Assembly: GCA_002440665.1 (NCBI GenBank)
Contig: DJUX01000008.1
Location: forward strand, 1-64,000
DNA: 64,000 nt
Source: Dechloromonas sp. UBA6271
GTDB lineage: Bacteria; Pseudomonadota; Gammaproteobacteria; Burkholderiales; Rhodocyclaceae
Reading direction: 5' to 3'
How positions within the stretch are numbered: position 1 is the first letter of the stretch; every line of letters starts with the position of its first letter. Positions 43,229 to 52,695 of the stretch are shown piece after piece. The notes beneath the pieces were generated by a model, which did not search any database, was not told the DNA's origin, and worked only from the letters and a program-made list of their open reading frames with translations. The translations under genes and the position numbers were made by a program.

Positions 43229-43887
43229 TGTGTTCCTGCGAGAAGAGGGACAAAGCGAACGGGATCGAGCCGGGTTTCGACAAAGGCCTGCGGCGTCCGT
43301 TCGATGAACGAAAGATACTGTTCACTCGTACCAACTGGCAAGACCAGGCGGCCACCGAGCGCCAGTTGCTCAAGCAACGCCGGCGGCACCTTCAGGCCGG
43401 CCGCCGCGACGATGATGCTGTCGAAAGGCCCGGCCTCGGGCAACCCGAACTGGCCATCGGCGTGCTTGAGGCGCACATTGAACTGCTTCAACTGGCGCAT
43501 GTTGGCCTTGGCCTTTTCCAGCAACGGCGCCAGCCGTTCGAGCGAATAGACCTCGGAGGTCAGTTGCGCCAGCACCGCTGCCTGATAGCCGCATCCGGCA
43601 CCGACCTCGAGTGTTTTGCCCAGCGTCGTCCTGCCGTTGAGCAGCAACTCGATCATGCGGGCAACCACGAAGGGCTGAGAAATCGTCTGCCCCATCCCCA
43701 GCGGCAACGCGGTGTCTTCATAGGCGCGCGACGCCAGCGCTTCCTCGACAAAGACATGGCGCGGCACCGCCGCCATCGCCCTGAGCACGGCCTCGTTGCG
43801 GATGCCCTTTTCGCGCAGGCGCTCGATCATGCGCGCTCGCGTCCGCTGCGAAGTCATCCCGATGCCATGCAGGCCGCTGGTCGTCAT
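43225..43887 (-). CDS. pcm: Protein-L-isoaspartate O-methyltransferase
   Basis: Pcm methylates isoaspartyl residues to start repair of aged proteins. The 220-residue protein has the SAM-binding motif [15 protein letters not shown] near residue 88 and the [13 protein letters not shown] block. The start at 43,887 overlaps the surE stop (ATGA) and is preferred over a 48-residue upstream extension read inside surE. It ends overlapping the nlpD start. Confidence 0.95.
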   Translation of the reverse strand: MTTSGLHGIGMTSQRTRARMIERLREKGIRNEAVLRAMAAVPRHVFVEEALASRAYEDTALPLGMGQTISQPFVVARMIELLLNGRTTLGKTLEVGAGCGYQAAVLAQLTSEVYSLERLAPLLEKAKANMRQLKQFNVRLKHADGQFGLPEAGPFDSIIVAAAGLKVPPALLEQLALGGRLVLPVGTSEQYLSFIERTPQAFVETRLDPVRFVPLLAGTQ

Positions 43888-44624
43888 TGCATCCAGTGCG
43901 TGATGGCCGAAAGCTGCGCCGTATGTGTGAGATCGATCTGCAGGGGCGTGATCGACACGCAACCGCGCTCGACGGCATTGAAATCGGTTCCCAGCCCGGC
44001 ATCGGCCGCAGCACCCGCAGCACCAACCCAATAGACGGTTTCATTGCGTGGCGAACGCATCGTCACCACCGGTTCGGCCTTGTGCCGTCGGCCGAGCCGG
44101 GTGACCTCGGTGCCCTGCAGATCAGCGTAAGGAATATCCGGCACATTAACATTCAAAAGCACCGGCTCGCGAATCGGATTGCCGATAAAACGTTCGACTA
44201 GTTCGCGTGCCACGCGGCCGGCGGTATTGAAGTTTTCGCCGGCATGGCTGGTCAATGAAATTGCAATCGAGGGAATACCCAACAAAAAGCCTTCCGTCGC
44301 TGCTGCCACCGTTCCCGAATAAATGGTGTCATCACCCATATTCGCACCGTGATTAATCCCGGAAACAATAATGTCCGGCAAATAATCGAGCATTCCGGTA
44401 ACTGCCAGATGAACGCAATCGGTGGGCGTACCATTAACGAAATAAAACCCGTTTGCCGCCTTTTTCAAAAAAAGCGGCCGGTCTAGCGTCAGGGAATTGC
44501 TCGCACCGCTTCTATCTCGCTCCGGTGCAACGACAACAACCTCGCCAAGCCCGGCAAGCGCATCGGCCAGAGCCTCAATACCGGGGGCAAAATAGCCGTC
44601 GTCGTTACTTAATAGAATGCGCAT
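43884..44624 (-). CDS. surE: 5'-/3'-nucleotidase SurE
   Basis: SurE dephosphorylates nucleoside monophosphates and short polyphosphates in the stationary phase. The 246-residue protein opens with [15 protein letters not shown], with the metal-binding Asp pair, and carries DCVHLAVTG and [24 protein letters not shown] in two blocks. It is the head of surE-pcm-nlpD-rpoS, with the next three genes overlapping by four bases each. Confidence 0.96.
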   Translation of the reverse strand: MRILLSNDDGYFAPGIEALADALAGLGEVVVVAPERDRSGASNSLTLDRPLFLKKAANGFYFVNGTPTDCVHLAVTGMLDYLPDIIVSGINHGANMGDDTIYSGTVAAATEGFLLGIPSIAISLTSHAGENFNTAGRVARELVERFIGNPIREPVLLNVNVPDIPYADLQGTEVTRLGRRHKAEPVVTMRSPRNETVYWVGAAGAAADAGLGTDFNAVERGCVSITPLQIDLTHTAQLSAITHWMQ

Positions 44625-44626
44625 TA

Positions 44627-44941
44627 TCAGACGGTCAGCGAATCAAGCGTACCGCCCTTGACCAACCATTCGGCAACCCATTTCGGTTGACGGCCGCGCC
44701 CGGTCCATTCAAGCGTCTCATTTTCCGGGTGGCGATACTTGACCTTCACCTTACCCGTCGGCGCCTTGATTTTCACTTCCTTGCCCACCAATTCTTCCAG
44801 CGCAAAACCGCGGGCTTTGGCAAAAGCACGTACTTCATTCAGAATATTGGCTTTATCCTGGGCTTCACGGCGCTTTAACTCGACGGGAATCTGTTGTTGC
44901 AGGTCACGTAACTGGGCAGGGGTGAGAGAAGACAAATCCAT
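44627..44941 (-). CDS. H-NS-family nucleoid protein
   Basis: A 104-residue H-NS-like protein with an N-terminal oligomerisation coiled coil ([19 protein letters not shown]) and a C-terminal DNA-binding domain with the [11 protein letters not shown] core loop. Such proteins silence AT-rich foreign DNA. It lies directly against the island junction, two bases upstream of surE, and may be a core paralogue. A GGAGG site sits five bases before its ATG. Confidence 0.92.
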   Translation of the reverse strand: MDLSSLTPAQLRDLQQQIPVELKRREAQDKANILNEVRAFAKARGFALEELVGKEVKIKAPTGKVKVKYRHPENETLEWTGRGRQPKWVAEWLVKGGTLDSLTV

Positions 44942-45009
44942 GATTACCTCCTTTAATAAAATGGTGGAAACAATCTAATTTGTCTTAATCAATTTTTCAA
45001 CAGTTAAAA

Positions 45010-45033
45010 TTAAAAAACCGGCATTAGCCGGTT
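45010..45033 (-). terminator. Terminator of the displaced tRNA-Pro
   Basis: AACCGGC/GCCGGTT closes a 4-base loop and is followed on the minus strand by TTTTTTAATTTT. It lies eight bases after the CCA of the tRNA-Pro remnant, so it is the original tRNA terminator left at the junction. Confidence 0.75.
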
Positions 45034-45040
45034 ATTTAAT

Positions 45041-45084
45041 TGGTCGGGGCGGCGGGATTCGAACTCGCGACCCCTTGCACCCCA
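45041..45084 (-). pseudogene. 3' half of tRNA-Pro(GGG): left attachment site of the island
   Basis: On the minus strand the sequence from the anticodon loop through the T arm, acceptor 3' strand and CCA of a proline tRNA is present (GGGGTGCAAG, then TTCGAATCC, then CGCCCCG and CCA). The 5' half is missing: upstream sequence does not pair with it. This is the footprint of an integrase that recombines in the tRNA anticodon-loop region. The intact gene should have been rebuilt at the other end of the island, beyond the window. Confidence 0.85.
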
Positions 45085-45270
45085 TAAACGTGAAGCGACG
45101 TTTCAGCCGGTCTCATCGCATCCCACAGAACTCAAAAAAATGTTGTTTACAAACGATTATTCAGTTTGAACAACTTCATGACGTGTCATAGTATACCATC
45201 AAAGCGCACGCCAAGTGTTCCCCCAATCGTTCCCCCGATTTTATCCACTTGACATTGTCGAGGTGATCTA

Positions 45271-46707
45271 ATGGCTCTGCACGAACTCAGCGACAAGGAA
45301 GTCCGGAACTCCAAGCCTCTGGAGCGAGAGTACCTGCTGGCGGACGGCGGAGGACTCTTCCTGCGAGTGCGCCCCACGGGCGCGAAGGACTGGCTACTCG
45401 TCTATACCTTTGCCGGGAACCGCAGAAAGCTCGGGCTAGGCAGTCTGGAGGCCGTGCCCTTAGCGACTGCACGCAGTGAAGCCGCCAAGGCACGGGAGTC
45501 GATCAAACAGCAGATCGACCCGCAGGTGCAACGCAAGCAACGGCAAGCCGAACAGGAAGCGCAACGCAAAATCCTGGAGGCCACCCAGGCACGCCAAACA
45601 GTCCAGGATCTTTTTGATCGCTGGGCCGAGGTCGATCTGGTACGTCGCAAGGATGGCGGAAAGGAAATCCGCCGCATATTCGAAAAAGATGTCCTCCCGA
45701 AGCTTGGTTCCCTCGCGGTGGAAGACGTCAAGAAGGGAAACATCACGTCGGTGACCGACCCCCTCCTCGCCCGCGGCGTCAACAGGATGGCCAAGCTCAT
45801 TTTCTCGCTGATGCGCCAGATGTTCCGGTTCGCCGTGGACCGCGACCTCATTGAAGCGGACCCCACCGCCAGTATTCGCAAGGTCAAGATCGGCGGCCCG
45901 GATGTCGAGCGTGATCGAGTATTGAGCGAAGCGGAAATTGGGATGCTCTGCCAACAAGTACCGCGTGCAGGCCTCATGCCGACTACAGAGGCTGCCGTCT
46001 GGATTGCTCTTTCGACACTTTGCCGGATTGGCGAGTTGCTGAACGCGCGGTGGTCCGACATCGATCTCGACCACCACCTATGGCGCATTCCTGACACCAA
46101 GAACGGTAAGCCACACAACGTCTATCTGTCGGATTTTTCCGTGAAGCAGTTCCGCAAGGTAAAGGAGTTCAACAGCGAAGGAACGTGGATCTATCCTAGC
46201 CGCGATCACAAGAAGGCAGTCTCTAGCAAAACAATCACCAAGCAGCTTGGCGACCGGCAGCGGGCTAGCGCACCGATGAAGCGACGTAGCAAATCGGTTG
46301 CAACGCTGGCGCTGCCAGGTGGCAAATGGGGGCCACATGACTTGCGTAGGACCGGAGCCACCATGATGACTCGTTTGGGTGTGTTGCCCGAGGTCGCTGA
46401 ACGATGCTTGAACCATGTCGAAGAAAACCGCATGAAGAGAATATATCAGCGGCACACCTATGAAACCGAGATGCGAGAGGCTTGGCGGTTGCTGGGCGAC
46501 CATCTGGCCCACCTGACGAAGGACCTTCTCGAGGATGCGGTCGCCAGTCCGGCTCAGGAAAGCCGCCAATCAAAGCGAAAAACCGTCGCATCTCACCCGA
46601 AACGAACACGTATCACACGTTCGCAGGGACAAGGGCCATCAAGGCAAGATGCCCCAAACGAGAAGATCCTCCCGGCACCTGATCAAGGCGACTACCAGGT
46701 CGCCTGA
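45271..46707 (+). CDS. P4-type tyrosine integrase of the island
   Basis: A 478-residue integrase. The N-terminal DUF4102 arm-binding domain (DGGGLFLRVRPTGAKDW) is followed by a core-binding domain and the catalytic domain with the Arg in STLCRIGELLNARW near 253, HDLRRTGATM near 355 (His and second Arg) and the tyrosine in the terminal IYQRHTYETEM block near 395. It faces into the island 187 bases from the tRNA-Pro remnant, in the standard position for tRNA-targeted elements. The C-terminal tail from about 435 is basic and low in complexity. The gap to the tRNA remnant holds no recognised gene. Confidence 0.93.
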   Translation: MALHELSDKEVRNSKPLEREYLLADGGGLFLRVRPTGAKDWLLVYTFAGNRRKLGLGSLEAVPLATARSEAAKARESIKQQIDPQVQRKQRQAEQEAQRKILEATQARQTVQDLFDRWAEVDLVRRKDGGKEIRRIFEKDVLPKLGSLAVEDVKKGNITSVTDPLLARGVNRMAKLIFSLMRQMFRFAVDRDLIEADPTASIRKVKIGGPDVERDRVLSEAEIGMLCQQVPRAGLMPTTEAAVWIALSTLCRIGELLNARWSDIDLDHHLWRIPDTKNGKPHNVYLSDFSVKQFRKVKEFNSEGTWIYPSRDHKKAVSSKTITKQLGDRQRASAPMKRRSKSVATLALPGGKWGPHDLRRTGATMMTRLGVLPEVAERCLNHVEENRMKRIYQRHTYETEMREAWRLLGDHLAHLTKDLLEDAVASPAQESRQSKRKTVASHPKRTRITRSQGQGPSRQDAPNEKILPAPDQGDYQVA

Positions 46708-46798
46708 CCCATCTTCTCAGCACGACGCGATAGCATATTGCATCTCAAACTCGCGGCACTTTTGCAAGACAGCTTCATCGCCATGACAGGAAGATCAA

Positions 46799-47329
46799 CT
46801 ACACAGGCTGCGCCTTCTTGTTGTGCTCTATGACCGCCGCATTAATCAAGCCCTGCAGAGTGCGGATTCGCTCAACTACCTCCCCAAACACAGGAGGCTT
46901 GCCAGTAAACATCTGCTGCTCGACCATGCCCTTGTAGTCTGCATGGAGGGTATCCATGAGGCCGCCGGGAGGCACAAGGACAAGACTGCCATCGAGGCAA
47001 CCGTCATAGCCCACGTTGTTGTACGCAAAAAAAGCTTCTTTGTGTCGGACAACCCGCTCCAACAGCGGGATATCGGCAAGTGCCTCGGCACCAATCTGGT
47101 GGTCAGCCAGCTTCGACAGATCGTACCAATGGCGGAACATCCGATCACCGATCCGCCCCTCAGGTCGACTGCACTCGATATGGATCAAGGTGCATTTCTC
47201 CCAAAAGGTCCGAGTCGGCACAAGCACGAACACTTCGGCGGTCGGCCACTCAAACTGCGGCAGCGCCTTAGCGACCTCAGCGGTAACGCGAATCAGCGCG
47301 CGCCTTGATGAGCAAGCGCGACCGACTGC
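46799..47329 (-). pseudogene. AbiEii/AbiGii-type nucleotidyltransferase toxin, C-terminal remnant
   Basis: The reading frame matches the C-terminal half of AbiEii toxins: RTFWEKCTLIHIE, then FRHWYDLSKLADH, then VRHKEAFF and the final GKPPVFGEVVERI. The similarity continues upstream of the GTG at 47,233 (VTAEVAKALPQF) and then ends before an in-frame TGA at 47,330. The N-terminal nucleotidyltransferase motif is absent and no AbiEi antitoxin is adjacent. The gene therefore appears truncated by a past rearrangement, and its product is probably non-functional. Confidence 0.75.
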
Positions 47330-47389
47330 TCAACCGGGTGCAGAGCTTGGCCTGACTCGTGATCTTGCCCCGGAGGGAATCGTCACGGC

Positions 47390-48634
47390 CTAGGGCTTTT
47401 CCGGCGGCGGAAGGACGAGCGCCGACATCTCGGTGCAGGCCTGAGCATCGGTCGAACCGCAGGCAGCCTCTGCTTTCGTCCTCGCCACCCTGGCCTTGTC
47501 CAACGCCAACTTGCAACTAACCTTGCCGGTCGCATCACCGATCTTGCTGGTTGCACAGCTATCCGAAGCCGTCTTCCACGCCTCCAAGTAAGCCTGCACC
47601 GCAGTGATACTACCATCCTTGGCGGTGAGCACCGCAGCGACGGCCGCTTTGTCTGCCGCCTCCTTCTTGGCGGGGTCGACAAGCAGCGCGACCTCAGTTT
47701 TGATCGCGTCCTTATTCGCTTCAACAGCCCCTGCGAATGCCTGAGCCAACTTGTACGGCTTAGGCGTCTCAACCAGTTGGACCGTGAGGGTGAAGGGATC
47801 CAGCGCCGTGCTGCGCGAAGGCTTTCCGCCTGGCTTGTCCTTGGCATTCGCCGGTAGCACGCCCCACGTGCCTTGCTGGCCACCATCGAGTTCGTCGTCG
47901 ACCCGGCTGAAACCCTTGACGACATGATCGAACTTGAACTCTTGTGTATAAACCGCCTTCTCGCTCCCCGGCCTCATGAGCGAGAACGATATCTGCAGCC
48001 CGCGAGAATCGCCTGCCCAGAAGCTCGAGTTCAAGAACTTGCCAACGTAGATGCGTCGCGGCCTCCACGTGACCGCCGACCGGTCGTCCGATGTCTTGAA
48101 TGCCGCCTCGAAGAGCAGCGACGGCTCAGAACTCAGTCCTAGGAGAGCTTGCAGGTCGGCAACGGCTGTGTCCTTCTTCTGATTTGGAATCGCGAACTGC
48201 GGAACCCAGGCCGGGCTCCCTTTCTTAAACTCTCCGACAGCGATCACTATGCATCCGATCTCCGGGTTCAAGCGGACCTTCGCCTTTGTGAGGTCTGGCA
48301 CCTCGCCTTCTTTGGCTGGCGGCGGCTCCCAGAGATAGATCCCTGATTGAAGGAACGAACCACCAACCGTCATGGCATCGGGGTTAACCGCTTTCTTCAG
48401 CGCGGCAACACCCGTATCCACCAAGCTGCCCGCAAAGCTGACCAGAATCGGACCCAAGAGGGCGGGAAGTGCTTCCGCCCCAGGAGCGATCTCCGGACCG
48501 GTGCTCGTCGGGCACGACGACGTCATGACCGCGCGCACCTCTTGGGCCTGTGTGCCATCGATGAACCCCGCACCCACAAGTGCTACGGCAACCACCGCAG
48601 CGATCCCACGACGCGGCCAATTCGAACGCCTCAT
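47390..48634 (-). CDS. Exported hypothetical protein
   Basis: A 414-residue protein I do not recognise. It has a signal peptide (basic start MRRSNWPRRG, hydrophobic AAVVAVALVGAGF, probable cleavage near TQAQE), a Gly/Ala-rich middle, and a C-terminal Ala/Lys helical stretch with four cysteines (near residues 366, 376, 394 and 402). It ends in a proline-rich tail. It starts three bases after the neighbouring protease gene, so the two are probably an operon. No enzyme motif is visible. Confidence 0.75.
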   Translation of the reverse strand: MRRSNWPRRGIAAVVAVALVGAGFIDGTQAQEVRAVMTSSCPTSTGPEIAPGAEALPALLGPILVSFAGSLVDTGVAALKKAVNPDAMTVGGSFLQSGIYLWEPPPAKEGEVPDLTKAKVRLNPEIGCIVIAVGEFKKGSPAWVPQFAIPNQKKDTAVADLQALLGLSSEPSLLFEAAFKTSDDRSAVTWRPRRIYVGKFLNSSFWAGDSRGLQISFSLMRPGSEKAVYTQEFKFDHVVKGFSRVDDELDGGQQGTWGVLPANAKDKPGGKPSRSTALDPFTLTVQLVETPKPYKLAQAFAGAVEANKDAIKTEVALLVDPAKKEAADKAAVAAVLTAKDGSITAVQAYLEAWKTASDSCATSKIGDATGKVSCKLALDKARVARTKAEAACGSTDAQACTEMSALVLPPPEKP

Positions 48635-48637
48635 TGT

Positions 48638-49876
48638 TCAGTTCTCCCTAAATTGGAATGCAAAGTTGCCCGATGGAAGGTCGGATGGCTTCAGATTTGG
48701 ACAAGCAGACGGAGCCACCGTGTTCCCGTAGCTTGACGACCCGAGATGCAGGCCAACGACTTTGAGAGGCGCTGACGTGTCGCCCGGATCCGGTCGTACG
48801 AAAACGGGAGCTCCACTTGTCAAAGGCAAACTCTGGCAGCCATTCAAGACGCACTTGCCCTTCACCACAAGCGCCGCGCACCCGCCGGACGAGCTTCCGC
48901 GAAGGCGCTCTAGAAAGGAGACTTCGCTTCCAAAGGGGAAGTACCCCCGAACGTACAACGACTGGCCGGGTTTGGCGTCAGCCCACTCCCAGGCAGGTAT
49001 CGGGGCATCGGTTGCAGCAATCGCCATCTTGATGCGATCTCGCTCGGGATGCAGTTCGACTTCGTCGACCTTCGGAAGGCTTGCCCGGCAAACCTCGAAT
49101 CGGTTGTTAATTTCCGCCTCATATTGGAACCACAGTCGAGCACTCGTCCCCGTTTCACTGAGGGCTTTGGCCATTTGCGTCAGTTCGCCAGAACCTTGGA
49201 CGAAGCAATGACGCGCCGTCAGGATGCTCGACTGATTGATACGAAACGCCACGCAAACCGGCAAATCGTTGAATACCAGCAAACCGACCGTCGCTCGTAT
49301 TGCGTCCGCATCGATTTCGGCTGGGATGTCCCGAGACAAGCAGGCGCTGTCAAACGCGCGTTGCGCGTTGAGCACGGGCATCGCTGTGACTCGATCCGCC
49401 GCAGTCCTCTCTGGCGCAAGCCACCAACCAACGAATTGGGTCAAGGCCACGTCGGCCGGCAAACCACCCAGGCCGAAAGATTGGCGCAGCGGCAGAAAGG
49501 TTGAAACCAGATTGGCATAGGCCACCCTACAGGCCTTGCTATTCTGCTGCCTTTTCTGCTCTGCAGGACTAAATTTCAGTGCGGGGTCCAGATTGCGCGC
49601 TTCGTTGAGCGCGTCGTCAATCGGAACTTGCTTCAGCGGTTCGGCAGCACGACCCTGCACCAAACTTCGAAGGACGCCGCCAAGCGGGTCTACAAGGGGA
49701 ACGGGCAGCGCCTGGCCGCCTGGCAAGTTCACAAGTGGAAGCGGCGCGAGCACGAACTCACGGTTGGCGAGCGGCATAGCAGCGTCAGCACAAAGCTTGT
49801 CGGCGGCTGATACGCCAACGCTCGCCGAGAGCATGGCAACGCCAATGAGCAAGAGAACCACTGACGCATTACGCAT
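48638..49876 (-). CDS. Exported trypsin-fold protease with unusual active-site serine motif
   Basis: A 412-residue protein with a signal peptide (VVLLLIGVAMLSASVGVSA). From about residue 195 it resembles S1 proteases: H223 in LTARHCF, a candidate aspartate near 280 (PERDRIKMAIA) and S354 in PLTSGAPVF, where most proteases have GDSGGP. Cysteines suggest disulfides. About 170 residues of unknown fold precede the protease part. The altered serine loop could mean changed specificity or loss of activity. Its 5' end faces the next protease gene, leaving a 104-base shared promoter region. Confidence 0.7.
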   Translation of the reverse strand: MRNASVVLLLIGVAMLSASVGVSAADKLCADAAMPLANREFVLAPLPLVNLPGGQALPVPLVDPLGGVLRSLVQGRAAEPLKQVPIDDALNEARNLDPALKFSPAEQKRQQNSKACRVAYANLVSTFLPLRQSFGLGGLPADVALTQFVGWWLAPERTAADRVTAMPVLNAQRAFDSACLSRDIPAEIDADAIRATVGLLVFNDLPVCVAFRINQSSILTARHCFVQGSGELTQMAKALSETGTSARLWFQYEAEINNRFEVCRASLPKVDEVELHPERDRIKMAIAATDAPIPAWEWADAKPGQSLYVRGYFPFGSEVSFLERLRGSSSGGCAALVVKGKCVLNGCQSLPLTSGAPVFVRPDPGDTSAPLKVVGLHLGSSSYGNTVAPSACPNLKPSDLPSGNFAFQFREN

Positions 49877-49980
49877 CGAACGCCTCCCCGACGTGTTCGC
49901 TCCAATTCTGATGATGCGCAGATGCGTGCACCGTCGAAATGATGTTAGGATACCCGAGCGCTAATGGTCAAGGAGTTTGT

Positions 49981-50991
49981 ATGCCTGAACCTACTTCACA
50001 TTGGGAACCCTTCGCTCAGTCGCGATGGCCCTGTCTTCGTGGCGTAGTAGCTGGGCTGCTTTTCCTGCTGGCTCTGACCGCCAATGGAATGACTCCGGAG
50101 GAGATCACCGCCAAAGGACGCCCGGCCACAGTGTTCATCTCGATAGAGGCTGAAAGCGCAGCAGGCTCTCCGCTTCGGCCGAGCGGCACAGGATTCGTCA
50201 TCAACAGTTCCGGATACGTACTGACCAGCAAGCACCTATTACCGACGAACACCAAGGATGCCCCTCGAATTCGCGGCGCATTGCAGAGCCGATTTGGCAC
50301 GCTGGAGGAAATGGAGCTTATTGCCACCGATCCCAACTTTGATTTCGCGTTGCTCAGGTTCTCGAACACCGCGACCGAACGAAAGTCCGTAACGATTGGA
50401 AATCCGTGGTTGATGCAAGTGACAGCCCCTTTGCAAGCGCTCGGATTCCCACTTAATCTCGAGTTCGGTGCAAAGACGGGAACTTTGGTGGGCACAGGAG
50501 GACCGGGGGGTACGTGGGTCACCGACATCGCCTTGAACGCGGGTGACTCAGGCGGCCCCGTATTTGATCGCGATGGAAAGGTCGTCGCTATGGTGGTCTC
50601 TGCACTGCCTCAGGCAGAAGGCATCAAGTTTGCACTGCCGATTACGTTTTCGTCGTACCTCTTGAAGGTGGTCGGACTTGAACGGCTCGCGAGCTTTCCG
50701 GCAAACTCGGAAGTGTTGCGATATGCCGTCAGCAACACCAGAGAATCGACGTTCGGATTGACTCCCACGAGCGGGGAGTACACCTTCGAAGTCAGAGCGC
50801 GTGAGGGATATCGCATCACTCAAGCCGATCTGAGCCGCAAGAGCGACTCCCGGCTGAGCGATGTAGACTTGAAAGTAGTGGATGACGGGCAACGGGTGCT
50901 TCTCAAATACCGGCTGACAAGCGGACCCGCCTACGACCAGTTTCGGGGCTGGCTGGAAGGCGAGGTTGTGACGCAACAGAGGCCGAAATAA
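49981..50991 (+). CDS. Exported DegP/HtrA-like (S1C) serine protease
   Basis: A 336-residue protease. The ATG at 49,981 has AAGGAG five bases upstream and is preferred over an ATG 42 bases earlier. A hydrophobic segment at 20-35 acts as signal or anchor. The triad is intact: H85 in LTSKHLL, D121 in NFDFALLRF and S190 in NAGDSGGPVF. The C-terminal 100 residues are not a clear PDZ domain. It is divergent from the protease/unknown pair, and the three may form one exported module. Confidence 0.85.
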   Translation: MPEPTSHWEPFAQSRWPCLRGVVAGLLFLLALTANGMTPEEITAKGRPATVFISIEAESAAGSPLRPSGTGFVINSSGYVLTSKHLLPTNTKDAPRIRGALQSRFGTLEEMELIATDPNFDFALLRFSNTATERKSVTIGNPWLMQVTAPLQALGFPLNLEFGAKTGTLVGTGGPGGTWVTDIALNAGDSGGPVFDRDGKVVAMVVSALPQAEGIKFALPITFSSYLLKVVGLERLASFPANSEVLRYAVSNTRESTFGLTPTSGEYTFEVRAREGYRITQADLSRKSDSRLSDVDLKVVDDGQRVLLKYRLTSGPAYDQFRGWLEGEVVTQQRPK

Positions 50992-51107
50992 GGCTTGCTT
51001 ACTCTCATGGACGTAGCTAGCTTGGCGGTCGGCCGCGAATATCGACTCCTGGCCGCTACTCCTGCGCTTGGCAGAGCCCTTCCGAGGCGAAGTACCGGTC
51101 TTGCTCG

Positions 51108-51300
51108 GTGCAAAAGCCGCTACGGCTGACAGGTTGGAGATGCATCCTGAGCGTCCCCCAACTCGATGGGACCATCTCAGGCAACGCAGTTCGTCGCGAG
51201 ACGTGGAACAAGGGCAAGATGGTGGGCCAGAAACCCCCGTTCAAGATCACAGACATCTGCGCGCTGCATGTCCGTCTGCAGATGGGAAGTCGCGTACCCA
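51108..51300 (+). pseudogene. N-terminal fragment of a second tyrosine integrase
   Basis: The frame encodes LDGTISGNAVRRETWNKGK then GQKPPFKITDICALHVRLQM, which resembles the start of a plasmid/ICE integrase family (WNKGKLVGQKPPLK...IRLQ). Similarity stops near 51,300 and the frame runs on into unrelated sequence. The rest of the gap from 50,992 to 51,367 has no recognised feature. The match is from memory of the family and needs a search. Confidence 0.5.
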
Positions 51301-51367
51301 CACTGCTTGGGCGCCAGCCGAAACATTTCGAATATCCCTCTTTTGATCTGTCCAAAGGCGACATTTC

Positions 51368-51667
51368 TCACTTCTCAATTGGTGCGTCAAAAACGTCTAC
51401 CGCTACCGGCAAATCGAAAGCAGTACCGGATGGCGCAGCACCCGCGGTATCCGCGGATGACGGGACAGGCACCGTCCGCGCGGCCGCTACCGCAACTGGA
51501 TTGAACTGCCCCAGCACCGCCTCATGGGCCAACAAGCGCAACCGGTTGATCCGCTTCGTCCCCTTCTTGAAGCGGATCAAGTCGTCGTAGAGGCGTGGGT
51601 CGTCATCCCGGTCCAGTTCGAATAGCATGCGGATGGTCTCCTGTTTTGGGGTCACGCTATCGTCCAT
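51368..51667 (-). CDS. Small protein coupled to PRTRC protein D
   Basis: A 99-residue protein I do not recognise. The N-terminal 50 residues are charged and helical (RDDDPRLYDDLIRFKKGTKRINRLRLLAHEA), and the C-terminal half is Ala/Pro-rich and probably disordered. Its ATG overlaps the protein D stop (ATGA), and an internal longer frame that overlaps D is discarded. Small partners of actin-like segregation proteins often bind the centromere or filament ends; this is an inference from position only. Confidence 0.7.
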   Translation of the reverse strand: MDDSVTPKQETIRMLFELDRDDDPRLYDDLIRFKKGTKRINRLRLLAHEAVLGQFNPVAVAAARTVPVPSSADTAGAAPSGTAFDLPVAVDVFDAPIEK

Positions 51668-52695
51668 CACGCATCTCCCTGAACTGCGGCTACCGGAGCC
51701 CCAAAAAGTTTGGGCGCGTAGTTCATGCCAGCGATCTGGAACCCACGGACGTTGGCATGTAATGGGTCCTTGACTTCCAGAATCTTGTGCTTGGGGAAGG
51801 CCTCCTTCACCGCTTTCTTGAACAAGTACGCGCCCCCGCCTACCAGGATAATGTTCTGGAAGCTGTAGCTCGCATCGATCCAACGCATCATCGAAGCTAC
51901 CGCTTGCTGGGCGATCGAGTGGGCCATGGGCATGGCCCGGGAGATGTCATACGGTTTCTGGTAGATCACGGGGTTCTTTCCCGTGCGCAGGGCCAGGTCG
52001 ATGGCTTCGATATCGTTGTAGGGCGTACCAATGTCATGGCCGATCTCGGCCGCGATGGCCTGCAAGATGTCGAAGACACCCCGGTTCACCGAGTGGCTCT
52101 TGGCCTGCACTAGGCGCATGCCACGGGCCACCAGCCAGTCGAAGGTCCGGGAGCCCGGATCAATGATCAAGCTCTGCTCGCGCTCGATGACGCCCCCTTT
52201 TCCGTGTTGGACGGCGAAGTCCACCAAGGCACCTTGCGGCTGCGCAATCGCCAAGGCCTTGCGGACCAACACGCTCTTACCATTACCGATGTCGTGCGTC
52301 CCAGCCACTGCCTTCTCGAGTGCAGCCTTTTTTGAAGTCAGCGCGGCCACCGGCAGCCCCACGACCAGCAGTTCGATCGATGGCAGCTTCATCAGCGCGA
52401 GCGCACCTCGCAGAAGCGCCATATATTCAGACGTCTCCGTATAACGGTCATGCATCTGGGTCGCCCGGAAGGTATCCGCAGCCAGTTCAACGTCTGGACC
52501 TACCTCATAGAAAAGACCATTGATCGGGATCGCAACGGTCTTGCGCCGCTCATAGCCGGGCTGGCCCGACGGATCCCGCATGGTCGGATAAGCGACCGAA
52601 GGAAAACTGGCGCAGCGAATATCACCGGCGGCCACGCTACTGATGTATTTGGTGTTGCCGAATCCAACATCCACTGCTCTGACGACATAGTTCAT
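51667..52695 (-). CDS. PRTRC system protein D, actin-like ATPase
   Basis: A 342-residue ParM/StbA-like protein. The first phosphate loop is AVDVGFGNTKYI near residue 8, the second IIDPGSRTFDWLV near 195, and the adenosine motif ILVGGGAYLFKKAV near 290, as in actin-like segregation ATPases. TIGR03739-type PRTRC D proteins have this length. A TTG would add four residues; the ATG at 52,695 has GGAG eight bases upstream. The other PRTRC genes are 3 kb away, beyond an integrase and a noncoding block. Confidence 0.85.
   Translation of the reverse strand: MNYVVRAVDVGFGNTKYISSVAAGDIRCASFPSVAYPTMRDPSGQPGYERRKTVAIPINGLFYEVGPDVELAADTFRATQMHDRYTETSEYMALLRGALALMKLPSIELLVVGLPVAALTSKKAALEKAVAGTHDIGNGKSVLVRKALAIAQPQGALVDFAVQHGKGGVIEREQSLIIDPGSRTFDWLVARGMRLVQAKSHSVNRGVFDILQAIAAEIGHDIGTPYNDIEAIDLALRTGKNPVIYQKPYDISRAMPMAHSIAQQAVASMMRWIDASYSFQNIILVGGGAYLFKKAVKEAFPKHKILEVKDPLHANVRGFQIAGMNYAPKLFGAPVAAVQGDA

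Noticed and set aside
45041..45084. Functional tRNA-Pro
   Set aside because: The D arm, 5' acceptor strand and 5' anticodon arm are absent; only the 3' half is present.
51667..51883. N-terminal extension of the 99-residue gene
   Set aside because: It would run through the end of protein D in another frame; the ATGA overlap at 51,667 gives a normal coupled start.
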